Source: Alcaligenaceae bacterium (GTDB lineage Bacteria; Pseudomonadota; Gammaproteobacteria; Burkholderiales; Burkholderiaceae_B). From it: a stretch of DNA of 64,000 nucleotides. Below the pieces are notes generated by a model that was given only the letters and a program-made list of their open reading frames with translations, was not told the origin of the DNA and ran no database searches. The stretch covers positions 42,324 through 106,323 of the forward strand of contig CANCMG010000004.1 of assembly GCA_947378965.1 (NCBI GenBank), given 5' to 3'. Of this stretch, positions 1 to 8,820 are shown piece after piece; position 1 is the stretch's first letter; the number at the start of each line of letters is the position of its first letter. The position numbers and the translations under genes are program-made.

Positions 1-18
1 ACTTACTGAGCTTAAAGC

Positions 19-1140
19 ATGGCAAAGCGCGACTTTTACGAAATCCTTGGCGTAGCCAAAAATGCGTCAGATGATGAGCTGAAAAAATCTTATCGCAAAC
101 TTGCGATGAAATATCATCCTGACCGCAACCCTGATAGCAAAGAAGCCGAAGAAAAATTCAAGCAGGCCAAAGAGGCCTACGAGATTCTGTCGGATGACAG
201 CAAGCGTGCCGCCTACGATCGTTATGGTCATGCGGGTGTTGATCCCAATGCTGCGGGCGCTGCAGGTGGCGCCGGTTTTGGTGATGCCTTTGGCGATATT
301 TTTGGCGAGATTTTTGGTGGCGCAAGGCGTGGTGGTGGCGGTGGTGGCCCGCAGGTGTACCGCGGGGCTGACCTAAAGTACGCGATGGATATTACCCTTG
401 AGCAAGCAGCCAACGGTTTTGATACTGAAATTCGTGTGCCAAGCTGGGAAAACTGCGAAGTCTGCAAAGGGTCGGGGGCCAAAGTCGGAACCAAACCTAA
501 AACCTGCCACACCTGCGGCGGCGCCGGTGCAGTACGGATGCAGCAGGGCTTTTTTAGCGTGCAGCAAACTTGTCCGACTTGTCATGGTAACGGTAAAGAA
601 ATCACCGACCCTTGCGTGTCGTGTGATGGTGTGGGCCGCACACGTCGCAATAAAACGTTACAGGTTAAGATCCCCGCAGGGATTGATGACAGCATGCGCA
701 TTCGTTCGTCGGGTAATGGCGAGCCGGGCATCAACGGTGGCCCTTCGGGCGATCTGTTTGTTGAAATCCACATCAAAGAACACAAGATTTTTCAGCGCGA
801 TAACGATGACCTGCACTGCGAATTGACGATTCCGTTCACCAGTGCAGCGTTGGGGGGCGACATTCAGGTGCCAACCCTGAATGGCAAAGCTGAGATTTCG
901 ATCCCTGAGGGAACGCAATCCGGCAAAACGTTCAGATTGCGTGGCAAGGGGATCAAAGGCGTGCGCGCGTCCTATCCCGGAGACTTGTACTGCCACGTGG
1001 TGGTTGAAACACCTGTGCGCTTAACCGATGAGCAAAAGGGGTTGCTGCGACAGTTTGAAGCCTCATTGGGCGAAGGCAGTGATAAGCACTCGCCCCAAAG
1101 TAAGTCGTGGACAGATCGTGTGAAAGACTTCTTTTCTTAG
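19..1140 (+). CDS. dnaJ: Molecular chaperone DnaJ
   Basis: J domain with HPD ([10 protein letters not shown]), Gly-rich region, four CxxCxGxG zinc repeats, C-terminal substrate domain; full length. Confidence 0.98.
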   Translation: MAKRDFYEILGVAKNASDDELKKSYRKLAMKYHPDRNPDSKEAEEKFKQAKEAYEILSDDSKRAAYDRYGHAGVDPNAAGAAGGAGFGDAFGDIFGEIFGGARRGGGGGGPQVYRGADLKYAMDITLEQAANGFDTEIRVPSWENCEVCKGSGAKVGTKPKTCHTCGGAGAVRMQQGFFSVQQTCPTCHGNGKEITDPCVSCDGVGRTRRNKTLQVKIPAGIDDSMRIRSSGNGEPGINGGPSGDLFVEIHIKEHKIFQRDNDDLHCELTIPFTSAALGGDIQVPTLNGKAEISIPEGTQSGKTFRLRGKGIKGVRASYPGDLYCHVVVETPVRLTDEQKGLLRQFEASLGEGSDKHSPQSKSWTDRVKDFFS

Positions 1141-1260
1141 TGGTTGTGTACGGTTCGAACGCTGTTTGGTTTGAACCCTTCCGCTAAGTAAGAGCGTGTC
1201 TTGAGCAATAAAAACCTGAGTGAAATAAAGTTTAAGCAACAGAAGACTTAGAAATTAAAA

Positions 1261-1305
1261 GCCCCCAGAAAATTGGCTGAATCGCCAAGTGTCTGGGGGC
1301 TTTTT
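1261..1305 (+). terminator. Rho-independent terminator downstream of dnaJ
   Basis: GCCCCCAGA ... TCTGGGGGC perfect 9-bp stem followed by TTTTT. Confidence 0.85.
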
Positions 1306-1395
1306 CACGAAACGTGTGGAAATCCTCCTTGTTCAAGGGAGGGGGTTTAAGTTTGAAAGTATCCCCGAAGTGATCCCTCGAGGCTGACGACTTGG

Positions 1396-4146
1396 TTATT
1401 TCTTTTTCTCAAAGTCACCGGCAGCGACGCTGCTGAACTGAGCGGGTTGCAAATACTGACGTACCGCAGCGTTCAGTTGTTCAGGCGTAAGCGCTGCGAT
1501 TTTCTGGTCTAAGTCAGCGGCCCACGCAAACGTACGCTCACTATCGAGGTAGCTGACCCAGGCCGAGGCAAGGCTGCCTTGCTGCGCGCGTGCGAGTTTG
1601 CGGTAGTTCAGCAGTGCCGTGATGCCATCTTTGACTTCTGTTGCCTCGAAGCCGTCTTTGACCAAACGATCAAGTTCTTGGCGAATCGCCTCTTGAACTT
1701 TGGTGCGATTTTCGGGGGCGAAGATTGCGTAGACACCCCAAGAGGCCGTGGGTTCAAAGGACGATACCGACAAGCGGCTGCGCACGTTGTAAGACAAGCC
1801 TTCTTTTTCGCGCACACGCATCCACAGGCGAGAGGTTTCAGACGACCCTAGCAAAAAGTTTGCAAGATATAGCGCAGGGTAAGCCGGATCAGTATCTTGA
1901 AGCTTTAAACCTAAGTTGGCCGTATAAAAGGCATTCGCCTTATCAGGTGTTAACGCCTGCATTTGCTCAGGCTTGACCTCGCGATAAGGGTTGCTGATAC
2001 GCGTGTAAGGTGCACCAGGAGCCCAAGTGCTTAAGGCCTTGGTCACGGTTTGTTCAAAGCTCGCAGGATTAAAGTGCCCCACGATACCGATCGATACCTT
2101 GCTGGCTCCGTAAAACGTCTTGTGAAAGTTCACCAGGTCGTTGCGTTTGAGGCTCGTGACGGCAGCTAAAGACTCTTCGAAACTAGGCATATAACGAATA
2201 TCGTCTTTTGCCCACGGATTGTCGTGACGCGTGAGCATGCGCGAAGCAATCGCGGTTGGCTCGGTCATTGAGCTTTTTAGGCTTGTGGTGAGTTTGCTGG
2301 TGTATTCGTCGAGTTGCTCTTGCGCAAAGTTAGCGTGTTGCACCACCTCAAACACCAGTGCCACCAGCGCATCGATATTGGCATGTGTGGTCGACACGCT
2401 AATCGTCAAATCAGTACCCGAGCCCGAAATACCAACTTCTCCCCCGAGTGCGTCAATACGATCACCAATTTGCTCGCGCGTCAGGGTATCGGTGCCCTTG
2501 AGCAAAAGATCTGCCGTCACAATCGCGTTCAAGCGCTGGCCTTTTAAGGCCTCGACGCTACCGAACTGCAGAGCGATGGTGGCATTGACTCGATCGCCAC
2601 GCGCTTCTTTTGGCAGCATGGCGAGTTTGACTGAGCCCTTGGGCACGGTGAGCGTTTTGCGTTGCGTGAGCGCGTCGATGTTTGCGGGGTCTGGGTCAAA
2701 GGCTTCGGCCTGTTTGAGTTGGGTGTTGCCGGTATAGCCTGCCAAGTCTTTTTGTAGATCAGGAATCGCCACCAACGGTGCGCGCACAGGTTTTTCGGTC
2801 GGTATGTATTGCCCTTGCGTACGATTGGCACGCGTCAGATAGTCTTGCCCGACACGTTGCGCTTGCTCAAGGGTCACTGCGCGAATACGGTCGCGCGAGA
2901 CAAACAGCATACGCCAGTCGCCCACGGCGATGGCCTCAGACAGTACTGAGCTGATTTTTTGGGCATCACTAAACATCTGATCCCAGCTTTTGAGCCACTG
3001 GTTGCGCACACGCTCAAGTTCTTCGGCTGTGAACGGTTGCTTGGCGAGCGACTCAATCGTGGTCGTGAGTGTGTCAAGTGCCTTGGCTTGATCGGTGCCG
3101 GGCTCGAGGGTCGCCCCGAACATCACGATGCCTGGCGCATATTCGTCCATCGTAAAGCCCAGCACGCTTGCGGCCTGCTTGGTGGGTACCAGCGCCTTGT
3201 AGAGTCGGCCAGACGGGGTGTCGGCGATCATCATGCTCGCGAGATCGAGCGCCGAAAAGTCGACGTGTGAAGCAGGGGGCACGTGGTACATCGTCGCAAC
3301 GAGTGGCGAGCCTCCGGTGCGGCGCAGCGTAATCGCTCGTTCGCCATCTTGTACTGGCTCGACGGTGTACTCGGGTGACAGCTTGCGGGTTGGCTTTGGA
3401 ATACTGGCAAAGGCACCAATGACATCCTTCAGCGCAGCTTGAGGATCGAATTTTCCGGCAATGATCAAGACGGCGTTGTCGGGTTGATAGTGCGTGCGAT
3501 AAAACGCCTGCAACTGACCAATATCGACATTTTCGACATCAGAGCGTGCACCAATAGGGGTCTTGCCGTAGTTATGCCACTGAAAAGCAACCCCCAGCAT
3601 CTTTTGCCAAAGCATTTGAAAGGGATTGTTTTCGCCGCTTTCCATCTCGTTGCGTACCACCGTCATTTCGGTGTCGAGGTCTTCACGTTTGATCGTTGAG
3701 TTGATCATGGCATCGGCTTGCCAGCCGATATACCATTTAAGGGTGTCAGGATTGGCAGCAAAGCTTGCGTAATAGTTGGTGCGGTCAGTCGAGGTTGAAC
3801 CGTTTGCTTGCAACCCACGCTTTGAAAATTCACCTAACGCGTTTGGAGTGTTTGGTGTGCCCTTGAAGAGCATGTGCTCAAGCAGGTGCGCCATGCCGGT
3901 TTCGCCATAGTTTTCGTGGCGCGAACCTACAAGGTAGGTCATGTTGACCGTGGTGGTCGGTTTAGAGTCGTCGGGTGCCAGCAAAATGCGCAAGCCGTTG
4001 ACCTCAAGCCTGTACTCAGTGATTCCTTCGACGCTTGTGACCGCTGTGACCCCTGCTGGTAGGGTGAGTTCTGTACTTTGGGCCGCTGCGATAAAAAAGA
4101 GAGAACCCAGTAAAGCGCACTTCAAGGCACGGGTAAGCAGCCACAT
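1396..4146 (-). CDS. M16 family zinc metallopeptidase (pitrilysin-like), secreted/periplasmic
   Basis: Signal peptide; HLLEHMLFKGT (HxxEH) motif; duplicated M16 N- and C-domains over 916 aa. Confidence 0.93.
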   Translation of the reverse strand: MWLLTRALKCALLGSLFFIAAAQSTELTLPAGVTAVTSVEGITEYRLEVNGLRILLAPDDSKPTTTVNMTYLVGSRHENYGETGMAHLLEHMLFKGTPNTPNALGEFSKRGLQANGSTSTDRTNYYASFAANPDTLKWYIGWQADAMINSTIKREDLDTEMTVVRNEMESGENNPFQMLWQKMLGVAFQWHNYGKTPIGARSDVENVDIGQLQAFYRTHYQPDNAVLIIAGKFDPQAALKDVIGAFASIPKPTRKLSPEYTVEPVQDGERAITLRRTGGSPLVATMYHVPPASHVDFSALDLASMMIADTPSGRLYKALVPTKQAASVLGFTMDEYAPGIVMFGATLEPGTDQAKALDTLTTTIESLAKQPFTAEELERVRNQWLKSWDQMFSDAQKISSVLSEAIAVGDWRMLFVSRDRIRAVTLEQAQRVGQDYLTRANRTQGQYIPTEKPVRAPLVAIPDLQKDLAGYTGNTQLKQAEAFDPDPANIDALTQRKTLTVPKGSVKLAMLPKEARGDRVNATIALQFGSVEALKGQRLNAIVTADLLLKGTDTLTREQIGDRIDALGGEVGISGSGTDLTISVSTTHANIDALVALVFEVVQHANFAQEQLDEYTSKLTTSLKSSMTEPTAIASRMLTRHDNPWAKDDIRYMPSFEESLAAVTSLKRNDLVNFHKTFYGASKVSIGIVGHFNPASFEQTVTKALSTWAPGAPYTRISNPYREVKPEQMQALTPDKANAFYTANLGLKLQDTDPAYPALYLANFLLGSSETSRLWMRVREKEGLSYNVRSRLSVSSFEPTASWGVYAIFAPENRTKVQEAIRQELDRLVKDGFEATEVKDGITALLNYRKLARAQQGSLASAWVSYLDSERTFAWAADLDQKIAALTPEQLNAAVRQYLQPAQFSSVAAGDFEKKK

Positions 4147-4219
4147 ATGAGCAATCCAAAAAGATGTGAATGAACCTGTTTGAGCGCAAGCACTCGAAAA
4201 GGTTCATTCGAGAGGCGAA

Positions 4220-5392
4220 TTACTTAGAAAGCAGACGCATCGCCTGTTCAATCCCCGAGACCGTCACCGGAAACATCTTGTCCTGAACGATGTTACGAAT
4301 CAGGGCGATGGATTGTCGATATTGCCAAGAAGCTTGTGGTTCAGGGTTGAGCCAAACAGCTTTGGGCCAAGTCGTAATCATGCGCTGCAACCATTCGGCG
4401 CCAGGCTCTTTGTTGTAGTGCTCGACTGAGCCGCCCGGCTGCAAGATTTCGTACGGGCTCATCGTGGCGTCGCCAACAAAAATCAGTCGCCAGTCAGCGT
4501 TAAATTTGCGCAACACATCTTGCGTTTCAAAACGCTCCATTTGCCGACGTCGGTTTGATTTCCAGAGGTGCTCGTAGGGGCAGTTATGAAAATAATAGAC
4601 TTCTAAGTGCTTGAACTCGCTGCTCGCCGCTGAGAACAACTCTTCAACGCGGGCGATGTGGTCATCCATGCTGCCACCCACATCCAGCAACATCAAGACC
4701 TTTACATTGTTATGGCGCTCGGGAACCATTTTGATGTCAAGGTATCCTGCGTTGCGGGCGGTGCTGGTGATGGTGTCGTCTAGATCGAGCTCAAAATCTG
4801 AGCCCTCACGGGCAAAGCGGCGCAAACGTCGCAAGGCGACTTTGAAGTTGCGGGTACCAAGTTCAATTGAATCGTCGTAGTCTCTAAAGTTGCGTTCGTC
4901 CCAAACCTTAACGGCAGTACGATTGCCGCCCGAGGCGCCGCCCACCCGAATGCCTTCTGGGTTAAAGCCGCCGTTGCCAAACGGCGACGTGCCGCCCGTA
5001 CCGATCCATTTGCTGCCACCTTCATGGCGCTCTTTTTGCTCTTCGAGCCGTTCTTTGAACATTTCTAAAAGCTTATCAAGCCCGTGTTTTTCCAGCTCAG
5101 CTTTTTGTTCGGGTGTCAGGTGCTTTTGCAGCTCTTTGACCAACCAGTCGAGTGGAATTTTTTTGCCAGGCGGCAAAATCTGCTCGAGGCTGCGGTAATA
5201 GCCAGCGAAGGCCCGGTCAAAGCGATCAAAGAGTGTTTCGTCTTTGATGAGGGTGGTGCGCGCCAAAAAATAAAAGTCTTCAAGCGTAGGCGGCATCAGC
5301 GGCGTTGAAAGTGCTTCAAGTAACGTCAAATACTCTTTGACAGAGACTTTGAGTTTTTGCGTACGCAGGTGGTAGAAGAAATCAACGAGCAT
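4220..5392 (-). CDS. VWA domain-containing protein (CoxE-like)
   Basis: CoxE/VWA architecture with MIDAS-like LLDVGGSMDDH; paired with MoxR-type ATPase upstream. Confidence 0.88.
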   Translation of the reverse strand: MLVDFFYHLRTQKLKVSVKEYLTLLEALSTPLMPPTLEDFYFLARTTLIKDETLFDRFDRAFAGYYRSLEQILPPGKKIPLDWLVKELQKHLTPEQKAELEKHGLDKLLEMFKERLEEQKERHEGGSKWIGTGGTSPFGNGGFNPEGIRVGGASGGNRTAVKVWDERNFRDYDDSIELGTRNFKVALRRLRRFAREGSDFELDLDDTITSTARNAGYLDIKMVPERHNNVKVLMLLDVGGSMDDHIARVEELFSAASSEFKHLEVYYFHNCPYEHLWKSNRRRQMERFETQDVLRKFNADWRLIFVGDATMSPYEILQPGGSVEHYNKEPGAEWLQRMITTWPKAVWLNPEPQASWQYRQSIALIRNIVQDKMFPVTVSGIEQAMRLLSK

Positions 5393-5999
5393 GGCGTTTG
5401 AGCTGATAGGTTAGGTGGTCGCGAACCTCAGGCCATTCGCCTGCGATCACGCTGTACATGACGGTGTCACGCACCGTGCCATCGCGGCGCAAGGCATGAT
5501 GGCGAATAGCGCCGTCGCGCTTTGCCCCGAGCCTTTCGATGGCGCGCTGCGAGGCGTAGTTAAAGTTGTCGGTACGCCAACCGACAACACCGGCGCCCAG
5601 CGTATCAAACGCGTGGGTGAGCAACAGTAGTTTGCAGGCGGTATTGACATGCGTGCGTTGCAGGCTTTTACCGTACCAGGTGTAGCCGATTTCAAGACGC
5701 GCAACGGAGGCGATGATGTCGTGGTAACGAGTGGTACCAAGGATTTTGCCAGAGGTCTCATCCTTGACCACGAAGGGCAACATGTGCCCTGCCGCCAAAC
5801 CGTCGAGCGCCGTCTGAATATAGCTAGACGTTTGATCGGGCTCGGGCACTGAAGTCACCCGCAGATTCCAAAGTTCTCCGTCGCATGCCGCGGCTGTCAA
5901 GCCTTCGGCGTGCGCTTGCGAGAGTGGCTCGAGACGGACGCCCCAGCCTTGCAAGGCACAGGGCGAGGGGGCCTGCTGAAAGCCTTGATTTTTAACCAT
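5382..5999 (-). CDS. GNAT family N-acetyltransferase (RimJ/RimL-like)
   Basis: LEPLSQAHAEGL, LEIGYTWYGKSLQRTHVNTACKLLLLTHAF, AIERLGAKRDGAIR are typical RimJ/L-like GNAT motifs; start chosen at internal Met (MVKNQ). Confidence 0.87.
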   Translation of the reverse strand: MVKNQGFQQAPSPCALQGWGVRLEPLSQAHAEGLTAAACDGELWNLRVTSVPEPDQTSSYIQTALDGLAAGHMLPFVVKDETSGKILGTTRYHDIIASVARLEIGYTWYGKSLQRTHVNTACKLLLLTHAFDTLGAGVVGWRTDNFNYASQRAIERLGAKRDGAIRHHALRRDGTVRDTVMYSVIAGEWPEVRDHLTYQLKRHAR

Positions 6000-6891
6000 T
6001 GTTTGGGCCTGAAGGACGACGGGTGCTGCTGCGTGTGACGGCAGCAAGGCGTTCGAGCAATTGCAAATCTTGCTCGTTTTTAAGCAGTGCGCCAGCCAGC
6101 ATCGGCACCGAGGTGGCGGCGTGCGCGTCGATCTCTGCGGGGCTGACGTCTTCTGCGATCAAGAGGCGCAGCCAGTCTAGAAACTCAGAGGTTGAAGGCT
6201 TCTTCTTCAGGCCGGGCGCTTCGCGCAACGCAAAAAACGTATCTAGTGCTGCGCGCAAGACTTCAGCGTGCAGGTTAGGAAAGTGCACGTCGACAATGCT
6301 GCGCAAGGTGTCGCGATCAGGAAAGCGAATGTAATGAAAGAAGCAGCGGCGCAGAAACGCGTCTGGCAGGTCTTTTTCGTTATTTGAAGTGATGATGACG
6401 AGCGGACGGTGAAGCGCACTAATCGTTTCACGCGTTTCGTAAACATGAAATTGCATTTGGTCGAGTTCGCGCAACAAGTCATTCGGAAACTCGATGTCGG
6501 CTTTGTCGATTTCATCGATCAGAAGCACAACAGGCGCTGGCGCAGTAAAGGCCTGCCACAGTACGCCTTGCATGATGTAGTTGCGAATATCCTTGACTTT
6601 TTCTTCGCCTAACTGCGAATCACGTAAGCGCGAGACGGCATCATATTCGTAGAGGCCTTGGTGCGCTTTCGTGGTTGATTTGATGTGCCATTGCAGCAGG
6701 GGGCGATCCAGTGCAGCGGCAACTTCTTCGGCCAACATGGTTTTGCCAGTGCCGGGTTCGCCCTTGATGAGCAGGGGGCGCTGAAGTGTCAGGGCGGCAT
6801 TGACCGCTAGTTTGAGGTCGTCGGTGGCGACATAGCGCTCGGTACCGTCAAAACGTTTGGTTTGCTCGGGATTCTGGATCGAAGAGGTCAT
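5992..6891 (-). CDS. MoxR-family AAA+ ATPase
   Basis: Walker A GEPGTGKT, Walker B VVLLIDEIDKAD, sensor TSNNEKDLPDAFLRR; start chosen at MTSSIQNPEQ. Confidence 0.92.
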   Translation of the reverse strand: MTSSIQNPEQTKRFDGTERYVATDDLKLAVNAALTLQRPLLIKGEPGTGKTMLAEEVAAALDRPLLQWHIKSTTKAHQGLYEYDAVSRLRDSQLGEEKVKDIRNYIMQGVLWQAFTAPAPVVLLIDEIDKADIEFPNDLLRELDQMQFHVYETRETISALHRPLVIITSNNEKDLPDAFLRRCFFHYIRFPDRDTLRSIVDVHFPNLHAEVLRAALDTFFALREAPGLKKKPSTSEFLDWLRLLIAEDVSPAEIDAHAATSVPMLAGALLKNEQDLQLLERLAAVTRSSTRRPSGPNNG

Positions 6892-7030
6892 GAAGGGGCC
6901 GCAAAGTAAAGGTTCAATGGTAAAAGTTCGGGTGTCGAAATTTAATTTCGCCAATTATCGTACAATCTTAACGTTTTGCGGCCGAGAGTATTCTCGGATT
7001 GTTGTTCTGGTGTGACCAGAGCTCTTTTAG

Positions 7031-7429
7031 ATGAAGTTGTTCAAAATTATGTCCCCAAATCTGATGCGTTCGGGCAGTGCGTCGATTGCTCGACGACTCC
7101 CCCAAGTTTTTGTTGGCTTAGCGATGGCAGCCTTCTGTGCCTTTGCTTCAACCGGCTTTGCTGCAGAACCCGCTGTTGGTAACGCTGAGGCTGCTAAAGC
7201 GAAAGTCTCAATGTGTATTGGTTGCCATGGTATTGCTGGTTATCGTGCAAGTTTTCCTGAGGTGTACTCGGTGCCGATGATTGCGGGTCAAAACGCAGCC
7301 TACCTGCAGGTTGCCTTGCGCGCCTATGCTTCAGGCGAGCGAACCCATCCCACCATGGATGCGATCGCAAAAAGCCTGTCAGATCAAGATATTGCTGATC
7401 TGTCCGCCTACTATGCCAAACTTAAATAA
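7031..7429 (+). CDS. c-type cytochrome, class I, monoheme
   Basis: Signal peptide and CIGCH heme-binding motif, C-terminal LSAYYAKLK. Confidence 0.9.
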   Translation: MKLFKIMSPNLMRSGSASIARRLPQVFVGLAMAAFCAFASTGFAAEPAVGNAEAAKAKVSMCIGCHGIAGYRASFPEVYSVPMIAGQNAAYLQVALRAYASGERTHPTMDAIAKSLSDQDIADLSAYYAKLK

Positions 7430-7441
7430 CCGGGGGCTCCT

Positions 7442-7804
7442 ATGAAACATCTAAAGCTTGCCCTCTGTGGCGTTATGGTGATGATGGGTTCGAGTTTGGC
7501 TCAAGCAGCCGACCTCAACGCCGGCAAAGCCACCTGGGAAAAACTCAACTGTGCCTCTTGCCACGGGGCAGATGCCAAGTCACCGATTATGCCTGCGTAC
7601 CCTATCTTGGCTGGTCAACATGCCGACTTTTTGGCGCACGCCTTGAAAGCCTATCAACGGGGTGCAGCGGGCGCGCCGGCTTCGGCCAATGTGCGTAAAA
7701 ATGCCGTGATGGGTGCTTTTGCTGTGCAGCTGTCTAAGCAGGATGTCGAAAACGTTTCTGCCTGGCTTGCTTCGCAGCCAGGCCCGTTGGCTGTGCGCAG
7801 GTAA
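7442..7804 (+). CDS. c-type cytochrome, class I, monoheme
   Basis: Signal peptide, CASCH heme motif; 12 bp after the previous cytochrome gene. Confidence 0.9.
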   Translation: MKHLKLALCGVMVMMGSSLAQAADLNAGKATWEKLNCASCHGADAKSPIMPAYPILAGQHADFLAHALKAYQRGAAGAPASANVRKNAVMGAFAVQLSKQDVENVSAWLASQPGPLAVRR

Positions 7805-7832
7805 ACCGCTGCACCAAGCTGGTGCATGGCAG

Positions 7833-8261
7833 TTAATCGCGACTTGCCCGTTGGCGAATTAATTCGATATAGGTATCGCTGTCTAGTGGGGTGCCCAAGC
7901 GCTGGGACTCCCAGACGACCTGTCCCAGGCATTCCATGATCTGATGTACCGCATCGTGCCCACTCGAGCCTCGTGCCATGGTTTCGAAGGCTTGTTTGAT
8001 GCCGCGCGGGTGGTCAATCGAGAGTTGTTCGGCAATCGCTAAATGCATCGAAAGGTGCAAAAAGGGGTTGCTGCGGCCATCTTCAACCTTGAACTCTTGC
8101 GTCATCGTGTCTGGGCTTTCAAGCGCTTCATGGTATTCGGGGTGTTGCTTGATCCAGTCTAAGGCCATGGCTTCGAGCGGGGTCAATAACTCGTGGGCGC
8201 GGTCTTTGCGCCAGGTGTTAACAAAAAATTCTCGGACTTGTTCGCGCGACGGGTTAAACAT
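7833..8261 (-). CDS. DUF1841 family protein
   Basis: MFNPSREQVREFFVNTWRKDRAHELLTPLEAMALDWIKQHPEYH matches remembered DUF1841 pattern; start at 8261. Confidence 0.82.
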   Translation of the reverse strand: MFNPSREQVREFFVNTWRKDRAHELLTPLEAMALDWIKQHPEYHEALESPDTMTQEFKVEDGRSNPFLHLSMHLAIAEQLSIDHPRGIKQAFETMARGSSGHDAVHQIMECLGQVVWESQRLGTPLDSDTYIELIRQRASRD

Positions 8262-8479
8262 GGGACTCCGTGACAGAAAGTCGTATGCAAGCATACAAAG
8301 CTGTCCATATAGTGAAACAACAGGTCGGAAATGCCCAAATATAGGGCATACCCCAATGTAACAATACCCTTGAAGGTGCAAAATCTTTTTCATGCAGGTG
8401 AGGGGACAAGGCTCTGCATGAGCAAGCTAGCAGCATCGGCTTCATAACAAAAAGCAGGGCTCTAATAAAAAAAAATCGC

Positions 8480-8511
8480 ACAACGGCTGGCACTTTGGTG
8501 TCAGCCGTTGT
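8480..8511 (-). terminator. Intrinsic terminator-like hairpin on minus strand
   Basis: ACAACGGCTG / CAGCCGTTGT perfect 10-bp stem; on the minus strand followed closely by a run of 9 T (8467-8475). Confidence 0.65.
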
Positions 8512-8547
8512 CGCTTATACCCACCAAGTTGTATATTTTAGGCGATC

Positions 8548-8820
8548 ATGCGCCCCGCTCAAGCCTACTCTCGCACCCGTTACTGGCGCCATAATCTCTT
8601 GCTGATTGTGGGGCTGTTGTGCCTTTGGTGGTTGGTGACCTTCGTGCCAGCTTATTTCGCACTTGAATTAAGTCAATATCTCATTTTCGGCTGGCCATTT
8701 TCGTTTTGGATGGCAGCCTTCGGTGCTCCGCTTGTCTTTTTGCTGATTGTTGGGCTCTACGCCTGGTGGATGGCTCGCTGCGACCAACGCGCTCGTCGCG
8801 CCCCTCAAGCGGGCGACTGA
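8548..8820 (+). CDS. DUF4212-type small membrane protein (symporter small subunit)
   Basis: 90 aa, two TM segments, YWRHNLLLIVGLLCLWWLVTFVPAYFA; directly upstream of a sodium:solute symporter. Confidence 0.85.
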   Translation: MRPAQAYSRTRYWRHNLLLIVGLLCLWWLVTFVPAYFALELSQYLIFGWPFSFWMAAFGAPLVFLLIVGLYAWWMARCDQRARRAPQAGD

